From: a virus
IMG/VR virus record: IMGVR_UViG_3300027976_002493
Coordinates: 1-53,803 of that record
Reading direction: 5' to 3' (one strand)
DNA length: 53,803 nt
Positions 48,554-53,803 of the stretch are shown here, in pieces (position 1 is the first letter of the stretch; each line of letters opens with the position of its first letter). Below the pieces are notes generated by a model. It was not told where the DNA came from, searched no databases, and worked only from the letters and a program-made list of their open reading frames with translations. A program made the position numbers and the translations under genes.

Positions 48554-49306
48554 ATGATAAAAAAAGAAAGGGTTATGCTCTGTGGAACCAGTAGTACAGG
48601 TAAGAGCACTGCTTCAGAGCTTCTAAAGAAAGAATTACCAAACTATACATTCATATCAGAGTCAACAAGGACTGTAAAGTCTTACGGTCTAGAGATAAAC
48701 GAAGAGGGTGGTGAAGCGACACAGTTGGCAATTGCCTGCTTCCACTTAGAAGCGCTACTGAGCGAAGATAATTTAATTCTCGATAGAGGCTTCCTAGACT
48801 TAATAGTCTACTCAAGACTATTACCTAATCTTAACCCAGACGTATTAGCTTACATAGAAGATATGTGGAGACGGATTGCTCCCCAGTACACTAAGATATG
48901 TTACTTCCCTATAGAGTTTAGAAGTACTGATGACGGGGTAAGATCTTTATCAGATGCTTGGAGAGAGGAAGTGGATAGAGAATTCCGTAGGGAGTTAAGG
49001 AGAGTGGATGTAGAGTATATGACGGTGAGGGGTTCAAAAGAAGAGAGGGTAACGAAAATTAAAAATTATATAATGAACAAGGAAGAAGTTTTAGAAGAGG
49101 AGGTAGTAGTGGAGGATCCGTTTTTAAGTTTGTATGACTTTTTAGGTTATGCTGCAGGGTTGGTGAGGGGTAGAGAAGTACTGCTAGCGGCACAAGTACA
49201 GGGGGTAAGTTACCGAACCAGGCAGGTGTCAACGAAGACGTATAAAGGACCAGTCACACTCTACCCTAAATCTTTTTTAAACCAATATTTCAATACAACT
49301 AAATAG
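48554..49306 (+). CDS. P-loop nucleoside/nucleotide kinase-like ATPase (AAA_28/NadR type)
   Basis: I start at ATG 48554 (250 residues); an upstream GTG at 48506 would lie in the terminator. CGTSSTGKST at 10-19 is Walker A, FISESTR near 36-42 the family's substrate strand, and NLILDRGFLDLIVYSR near 76-91 the D-R-G block, as in AAA_28 and NadR-type kinases. Residues 180-250 are a C-terminal extension rich in Glu and Val with no known match. It might phosphorylate a nucleoside or a modified base nucleotide; the substrate cannot be told. Confidence 0.75.
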   Translation: MIKKERVMLCGTSSTGKSTASELLKKELPNYTFISESTRTVKSYGLEINEEGGEATQLAIACFHLEALLSEDNLILDRGFLDLIVYSRLLPNLNPDVLAYIEDMWRRIAPQYTKICYFPIEFRSTDDGVRSLSDAWREEVDREFRRELRRVDVEYMTVRGSKEERVTKIKNYIMNKEEVLEEEVVVEDPFLSLYDFLGYAAGLVRGREVLLAAQVQGVSYRTRQVSTKTYKGPVTLYPKSFLNQYFNTTK

Positions 49307-49312
49307 AACACT

Positions 49313-49507
49313 ATGGTAAAGCTAAAGGAAGAAGAAACTTACCTACTAGACCGAGGGGTGATGGTAACTGTTAAAGAAGTGGAGTTAGACAAAGGCACAG
49401 AGTGGCTTGTTGAGGAAATGGATATTAACACCGGTGAAACACATAAGATGAAATATGAAGACTTATCAGAACTATTACAACTACTAGAAGTCAACCCATG
49501 GAGATAG
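49313..49507 (+). CDS. Unknown small acidic protein
   Basis: A 64-residue acidic protein, beta-rich at residues 8-45 then helical. It overlaps the next gene by 10 bases. No motif recognised. Confidence 0.58.
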   Translation: MVKLKEEETYLLDRGVMVTVKEVELDKGTEWLVEEMDINTGETHKMKYEDLSELLQLLEVNPWR

Positions 49508-50055
49508 TAACAGTACCACCGCACTTTACCTACTTAGACTCGTTTGTAGTGCCTATAACATTACAGCAAAGTAAACGAGCGTTAGACGAACATATAACAG
49601 AAGAGAATAGGTTTAAGTATTACCTAGAGTTAAAGCTCAGGAGAGAGGTTGTTAAAAGGGTCTCTTATATTAAAGAGGACTTCCCGGTAGAGAGTTTAAT
49701 ATACATACTGGTATGGAAATCTCCTACCGGTAGTACCTCCTTCTTTAAGGTAGGACAGTCTCAACACTGCTGGCAGAGGATAGGTAGGAACTATCTTTCC
49801 GGAAGTGGAGCTAATACAGGTTGGCTCTCTCCGGCCATGTACGAGTTCTTAAAACAAAAAGGAGGTGAGTTTAAAATATATGCGAGAGGTTTTGATAATA
49901 TGCTTAAGAAAGTAGATAAAGACATCGAAGTAGATTATGTACCTAGGTTAGATAGGATAGAAAAACACTATCAGGATAAACTCAACATTAAAGACGGAAA
50001 AGAAGCAGTTGCAGAATTCTTTAAACAAGCATCCTTCGAGTACGTTTTAAAATAG
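49498..50055 (+). CDS. GIY-YIG-like protein
   Basis: A 185-residue protein. Residues 65-150 show LIYILVWKSPTG, then FFKVGQSQHCWQRIGRNYL and a later RLDRIEKHYQDKL with a glutamate, which fits the order of a GIY-YIG nuclease domain, although the first motif is YILVW rather than GIY. It could be a free-standing nuclease or a structural relative. Moderate support only. Confidence 0.55.
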   Translation: MEIVTVPPHFTYLDSFVVPITLQQSKRALDEHITEENRFKYYLELKLRREVVKRVSYIKEDFPVESLIYILVWKSPTGSTSFFKVGQSQHCWQRIGRNYLSGSGANTGWLSPAMYEFLKQKGGEFKIYARGFDNMLKKVDKDIEVDYVPRLDRIEKHYQDKLNIKDGKEAVAEFFKQASFEYVLK

Positions 50056-50083
50056 TCCCGGTATATTTATAATAAATAATAAA

Positions 50084-50647
50084 ATGAATAATTTGAACTT
50101 AAGAAAGTATCTAGCAGAAGGTAAAATGGTAAAGGAAACGGCTTCTCCCGACAAACTAACCACTGAGAATAATAACCCAGAGTTATACAGGTTAGTAAAT
50201 CGCTTTCTCTTAAACACTGCTAAAAAATACGGGTATACAGAACAAGATGCTGTTTATGCTATCATGTCAGTCTTAAGAGCAAGAGACTTTGAAGGAGTAG
50301 ACGAAGGAATAACTATAGAAACTTCACCGGAAGATTTAGCAAAAGTGAAAGACGTAGCTAAAGACGACGATGTTATAAAGGTGACTGAGGACGAGTCAAA
50401 AGTTCCAAATTCTGAAGTACTGGATGTTATAGACTCTATACAGAATCTAATTAAGAAGATAAAGAATGCTGACCCTGAGGGAGGGAGTAACTTATTCACA
50501 GCAGCTGGTCCATTGGTTAAGGAGTTACATAAGCTAGTTGACCTAACAGAGGCTGAGACGGAATCTGAAACTAGGTGTGAAGTTGGGGCTGTATACGAAA
50601 CTATCAAAGAATCTAAAAGATTACGACGTTCTATGAAGCGTCAATAG
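50084..50647 (+). CDS. Unknown protein with LRKYLAEG-type N-terminal motif
   Basis: A 187-residue protein. It begins NNLNLRKYLAEGKMVKE, a short helix motif like that on the protein at 43567 and found at the start of many T4-like phage proteins of this kind. Residues 85-130 are acidic and low in complexity; 130-185 are helical with a basic end. Virion-associated or scaffold role is possible. Confidence 0.58.
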   Translation: MNNLNLRKYLAEGKMVKETASPDKLTTENNNPELYRLVNRFLLNTAKKYGYTEQDAVYAIMSVLRARDFEGVDEGITIETSPEDLAKVKDVAKDDDVIKVTEDESKVPNSEVLDVIDSIQNLIKKIKNADPEGGSNLFTAAGPLVKELHKLVDLTEAETESETRCEVGAVYETIKESKRLRRSMKRQ

Positions 50648-50692
50648 TACTGCGTTATATAGTTTAAAAAAATAACATTTAAAAACTTTTAG

Positions 50693-50725
50693 TTGCCTAG
50701 GAACTAGAAGGTTCGTATCTTTAGG
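50693..50725 (+). promoter_or_regulatory. Promoter for the DUF932-formyltransferase unit
   Basis: TTG at 50693-50695, 20-base spacer ending TTCG, TATCTTTAGG at 50716-50725; leader GATAAAAGTT and ATG at 50748. Confidence 0.8.
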
Positions 50726-50747
50726 TATAATAAAAAAGATAAAAGTT

Positions 50748-51545
50748 ATGATAGATTTAAAAAACCAAACACCACTAACCTTGGAGCAAATCGCTAAAGC
50801 AGCTCCAGCAGTTGTGGAGCAGCATGCTTCACCTAGAGTTTCTAAACACTACATCCACATTCCAACGACAAGAATACTTGACGACATGGAGAAATTAGGA
50901 TGGAGAGCCATAGGAGTAGATCAACAGAAATCAGGAGATTTAAGTAAAGATCGATTTGCAAAGCATCTCATTGCTTTTAGGAATGAGAATGTAGTACTTC
51001 GGACAGAGGATGGAGAGACTGTATGGCCTCAAGTGTTGATTCAAAACTCCCATAACGCTTTAGGAGCTTTTTCGTTCAACGCAGGCTTACATAGATTGGC
51101 TTGTAGTAATGGACTAGTAGTATCTACTAAGAGTTTCGGAGCACTTCGAATCAGACATAGAGGATACTCCTTTGAAGAGTTACAGGTTACAATAATGAAA
51201 ATGATGGAAGAATTACCAGGCACAGTGGAGGTATTGAATCGATTTAGAGAGGTTCAACTAACCGAAGAGCAAAAGATAGAATTTGCTTTAAGTGCTATGG
51301 GTATACGTTTTGCAGGAGATGAAGCAGCTGTAGAGGCTAAGCTACTACTTGCTCCTTTAAGGGAAGCTGATAAGGGTAGTAGTCTCTGGGCAACTTACAA
51401 TGTACTGCAGGAGAAAGTAATAAAAGGCAACTTTACATACACGACACCTGACGGTAAATCAAGAACAGCTAAACCGATAATAGCATTTCAGAGAAGCATA
51501 AAGATGAATAAGGAACTATACGCTTTAGCAGAGCAATACACATAG
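50748..51545 (+). CDS. DUF932 family protein
   Basis: A 265-residue protein of the DUF932/phage-plasmid (TIGR03299-like) family: SKHYIHIPTTRILDDMEKLGW near 32-52, FNAGLHRLACSNGLVVS near 109-125 and IRHRGYSFEEL near 134-144. These occur on many phages and plasmids; function is not established. It ends 3 bases before the formyltransferase gene and shares its promoter. Confidence 0.8.
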   Translation: MIDLKNQTPLTLEQIAKAAPAVVEQHASPRVSKHYIHIPTTRILDDMEKLGWRAIGVDQQKSGDLSKDRFAKHLIAFRNENVVLRTEDGETVWPQVLIQNSHNALGAFSFNAGLHRLACSNGLVVSTKSFGALRIRHRGYSFEELQVTIMKMMEELPGTVEVLNRFREVQLTEEQKIEFALSAMGIRFAGDEAAVEAKLLLAPLREADKGSSLWATYNVLQEKVIKGNFTYTTPDGKSRTAKPIIAFQRSIKMNKELYALAEQYT

Positions 51546-51548
51546 GGT

Positions 51549-52094
51549 ATGAAGAAACTTAAAAGCAATTGGATAGCTTTATTCTCCCAAACCGGATCCG
51601 AAATAGCCTCTATATCAGAGGCTCTCGGCCGTTGGCCGGATAAGATTATAACGAACTACCGCCCATCAGGAAGGAGAACCATCAGCCCTAAACTAACCGG
51701 AAAGAAGATCACATACGTGAAGAATAAACCAGCAGCAAGTGATTACTTTGAGGTATTGGAAGATGAAAACAACTTTATAACCTTACACGGGTGGTTACGT
51801 ATTATACCCCACGAAGTTATCCTTAAATACCCTAACATTTTAAACGGTCATCCAGGCATGCTTCCACTACTAGCCGGAAAGGACCCACAAGAGAAAGCAT
51901 TCTCCTTGAATCTAGATGTCTCAGCTTGTGTTATACACAGGGTCACAGTGGGAGTGGATGAAGGACCTATCTTAAAGGAGAGACTGGTGCATATAAAGGA
52001 TTTGAATTTAGAAGAGGTATACCAGAAACTTCATAAAAACTCTATAGAACTATGGGTGAGTTATCTTCAAAGTTTAGACCTTTTAGTTGCTTAA
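51549..52094 (+). CDS. Formyltransferase (PurN-like fold), candidate dPreQ1 formyltransferase
   Basis: A 181-residue hydrolase-type formyltransferase. LHGWLRIIPHEVI near 79-91 leads to NGHPGMLPLLAG at 99-110, which carries catalytic N99 and H101, and RVTVGVDEGPIL near 131-142 has D137; this is the N-H-D triad of 10-formyl-THF formyltransferases. It is close in length to PurN (about 200) but the phosphate-binding N-terminal loop (SQTGSEIAS) differs. In a phage with QueF and DpdA the best candidate role is formylation of the aminomethyl group of dPreQ1 (an enzyme predicted as DpdN in other phages). GAR or sugar formylation are alternatives. Confidence 0.8.
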   Translation: MKKLKSNWIALFSQTGSEIASISEALGRWPDKIITNYRPSGRRTISPKLTGKKITYVKNKPAASDYFEVLEDENNFITLHGWLRIIPHEVILKYPNILNGHPGMLPLLAGKDPQEKAFSLNLDVSACVIHRVTVGVDEGPILKERLVHIKDLNLEEVYQKLHKNSIELWVSYLQSLDLLVA

Positions 52095-52119
52095 TACAAA
52101 TACTATTCGTATATTTAAG
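52087..52119 (+). promoter_or_regulatory. Promoter with -33 inside the formyltransferase stop region
   Basis: TTG at 52087-52089 overlaps the last codons of the formyltransferase; 20-base spacer ending TTCG; TATATTTAAG at 52110-52119; A-rich leader then ATG at 52142. Confidence 0.78.
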
Positions 52120-52141
52120 TATAATAAAAGAAATAGAAGTT

Positions 52142-52405
52142 ATGAAAAAATTTGATGATATAAAGTGGAAAGCCCACTCAGTAATACCTGGAGGGGTTCA
52201 AGGAGTTTTAACTCTTGATAATGGTACGTTTTTCTTAATAGTTGCAGGCCCCGGTCTGTACTCAACACCAAAAGCAAAGGGTAAATCACATAATGATTTT
52301 GATTCATTTGAAGTTGCTGTTTTTATTGATGATGAAATGTCTGGTGAACCTGGAGGGTGGCAAGATAGAGGTGAAATTAATAAGTTAATCGAAGAGCATT
52401 CATAG
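52142..52405 (+). CDS. Unknown small protein
   Basis: I start at ATG 52142 (87 residues), placed 22 bases after the -7 box with the usual A-rich leader; an upstream start at 52052 would overlap the formyltransferase and promoter. The product is beta-rich (GGVQGVLTLDNGTFFLIVAG) with an acidic C-terminus. Unknown family. T-rich codons begin here and continue to the window end. Confidence 0.65.
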   Translation: MKKFDDIKWKAHSVIPGGVQGVLTLDNGTFFLIVAGPGLYSTPKAKGKSHNDFDSFEVAVFIDDEMSGEPGGWQDRGEINKLIEEHS

Positions 52406-52407
52406 TT

Positions 52408-52974
52408 ATGGCAATATTAGAAGTTAACAACGATCAATTAAGATTGATCCAAAGATCATTGGATTTATACTCAAGAATTGGCACTGGTCAATTTAGTGTA
52501 ATAAAAGAACACCCAACATTTGAAAAACATTTGTATAATGAATGTACACCTGTTAAAGATATCGAGGTTGGAGATTCAACACCACAAGGTAGAGTACTTG
52601 AGATTAAAGATGGTAAAGCACTAATTGACGGTTGTGTAAAGAACGGTATGTGGGACAAGGCAACTGAGTGGAAGAAATTAAAAGACGTTAAGTTATCTAC
52701 TGATTATTCAAAATATCATACAATAAGAAATTCAGTAGATGAAATGTTAATTAAACCACGAAACATGTTATATAATGATAATTCAATGGGAAGAAATGGT
52801 AGCTGGGGTATTCATAATCCAAAAGTAGATGAATCTTGTAGAGAAGCATTCGATATAATTCAAGTAATCCGCCATGAGTTTTGGAAATCTAATGAAAACC
52901 GAAGCGATATCACAGTTGATTCGCATATCATGCTAACTACTAAAGATTCAAACAATATAAAAATAAAATTATGA
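52408..52974 (+). CDS. Unknown phage protein
   Basis: A 188-residue protein starting two bases after the upstream stop. The N-terminal helix EVNNDQLRLIQRSLDLYSRI resembles a conserved family in large phages; the rest is mixed. No catalytic motif. The stop overlaps the next ATG. Confidence 0.65.
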   Translation: MAILEVNNDQLRLIQRSLDLYSRIGTGQFSVIKEHPTFEKHLYNECTPVKDIEVGDSTPQGRVLEIKDGKALIDGCVKNGMWDKATEWKKLKDVKLSTDYSKYHTIRNSVDEMLIKPRNMLYNDNSMGRNGSWGIHNPKVDESCREAFDIIQVIRHEFWKSNENRSDITVDSHIMLTTKDSNNIKIKL

Positions 52975-53342
52975 AAAGATTACCTTTACTATTTATCAAA
53001 TGGATTACAAATAAATTAGGATTTAAGATTGTAATGCTTAAAGCAAAATCAGGAAATACCATTATAGAGGGAGATAAAGAACTTCTTCGATATGTGGATA
53101 TAACAGGATATTTCTTTAAGAAAGATTCACTAAAAAGAGAATATCCTAAACAACATCAACCCTCACTCGTAAAACCATTAACACCGGAACAATTAAAGGA
53201 GTTAGGAATACACATTAATGTAGATGTAGCGGATTGTAAAAACTACAAAGAAGCGTCTATAGTACAGGATTTAATTATAAACAAAAAAGTGAAAATCAAT
53301 ATACTTCAAAATAAGAAAATTGAAAAAAAGTCTGGAAAGTAG
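52971..53342 (+). CDS. Unknown basic protein
   Basis: A 123-residue lysine-rich protein with a weakly hydrophobic N-terminus (about 5-25, too polar for a sure anchor) and the phrase KPLTPEQLKELGIHINVDV. Overlaps the previous gene by 4 bases. No family recognised. Confidence 0.6.
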   Translation: MKRLPLLFIKWITNKLGFKIVMLKAKSGNTIIEGDKELLRYVDITGYFFKKDSLKREYPKQHQPSLVKPLTPEQLKELGIHINVDVADCKNYKEASIVQDLIINKKVKINILQNKKIEKKSGK

Positions 53343-53446
53343 CACACTTATTAACATAGTTTATATAAAACAAATAAGAATAGATGTCAGTCTATTAAAC
53401 TAAAAACAATAAAGAATATCACATATCAATAAAAATAAATAAAATC

Positions 53447-53803
53447 ATGAAATCAAATTTAACAGAAAAACTACTAGACATTTGCGGTCACTCTATGGTC
53501 GCCTTGGGTATTAACAATTTAACCGAAGAACAACTCATACAAGTAGAAGCAGAACTTATCAAACACTTTGAGTTTGATAAAATTATTTGGATGGAACATC
53601 CGAGTGTATTAGCAGAAGATAACACAACCCCACTGATCGCTAAATCAATAAAAATATCAGATACCGATAACCCAACTTATAAACATAAAGTAGGATACAT
53701 TCATAGTATAATGTTTACTCCAAAAATGTATGAGCCAGGTACATCGCATACCCCAGTAAAAGATGGATGTGTATTTGCACCCACCACTTACAATCCAGAA
53801 ACA
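53447..53803 (+). CDS. Unknown protein, 3' end outside the window
   Basis: The frame from ATG 53447 (after an AT-rich leader) stays open to the last base, giving 119 visible residues. Acidic, helical at 1-45, then beta-like. No motif recognised. About 100 AT-rich non-coding bases precede it. Confidence 0.6.
   Translation, partial: MKSNLTEKLLDICGHSMVALGINNLTEEQLIQVEAELIKHFEFDKIIWMEHPSVLAEDNTTPLIAKSIKISDTDNPTYKHKVGYIHSIMFTPKMYEPGTSHTPVKDGCVFAPTTYNPET

Noticed and set aside
52052-52141. Upstream start for the 87-residue protein
   Set aside because: It would overlap the formyltransferase and run through a clear promoter and leader; ATG 52142 fits.

Overview
This window is a stretch of a large tailed-phage genome (Caudoviricetes) whose host is very probably a member of the Bacteroidota, most likely a flavobacterium. 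All supported genes lie on the + strand, are tightly packed and often overlap by 4 bases. The replication proteins are T4-like (gp32-type SSB, UvsX-type RecA, RNase H/FEN exonuclease, gp41-type helicase) but are combined with a family A DNA polymerase. The host call rests on promoters: at least 17 sites fit TTG-N20-TATnTTnA, the Bacteroidota -33/-7 type (TTG/TAnnTTTG), several placed so close to the ATG that the mRNA should be leaderless. It also rests on a Bacteroidota-type histone H1-like protein and a DUF4494-like protein. There is no integrase, tRNA or CRISPR array.

Layout. 1-5796: end of a tail/baseplate module (gp53/LysM-like wedge protein, two hub-like proteins, the second with a C-terminal M15 peptidase). 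5839-12017: replication and recombination, including an unusual short exonuclease-less Pol A-like protein. 12084-16814: an island of different codon use with a class II ribonucleotide reductase and a lysis cassette (holin-like, an Ala/Gly/Val-rich protein, second holin-like, amidase endolysin). 16852-18839: membrane proteins, one with a GAF-like domain. 18893-24982: queF, queC, queE, thioredoxin, HPRT, dCTP deaminase/dUTPase-like, a membrane-anchored nuclease and small genes. 25048-27387: full-length Pol A. 27737-29653: GroES and GroEL. 29661-31400: small genes and a RecB/AddB-like nuclease. 31401-31628: a non-coding segment. 31867-39378: two operons of glycosyltransferases with a sugar aminotransferase-like and a NeuD/PglD-like acyltransferase gene. 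39439-53803: accessory genes including a membrane-anchored glucosaminidase, queD, folE, dpdA, H1-like protein, a P-loop kinase, DUF932 and a formyltransferase.

The main system is a dispersed but apparently complete route for 7-deazaguanine modification of phage DNA: FolE, QueD, QueE and QueC make preQ0, QueF reduces it to preQ1, DpdA exchanges it for guanine in DNA, and a PurN-like formyltransferase (51549-52094) is a good candidate to formylate the inserted dPreQ1. The HPRT could recycle the guanine that DpdA releases. QueC lacks the usual zinc-site cysteines and QueE has an enlarged radical-SAM loop. A second notable pattern is a composite element, seen three times, in which a terminator or terminator-like hairpin and U-tract also supply the -33 TTG and exact spacer of the next promoter. 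Function assignments are from motif reading by eye; no database search was run.
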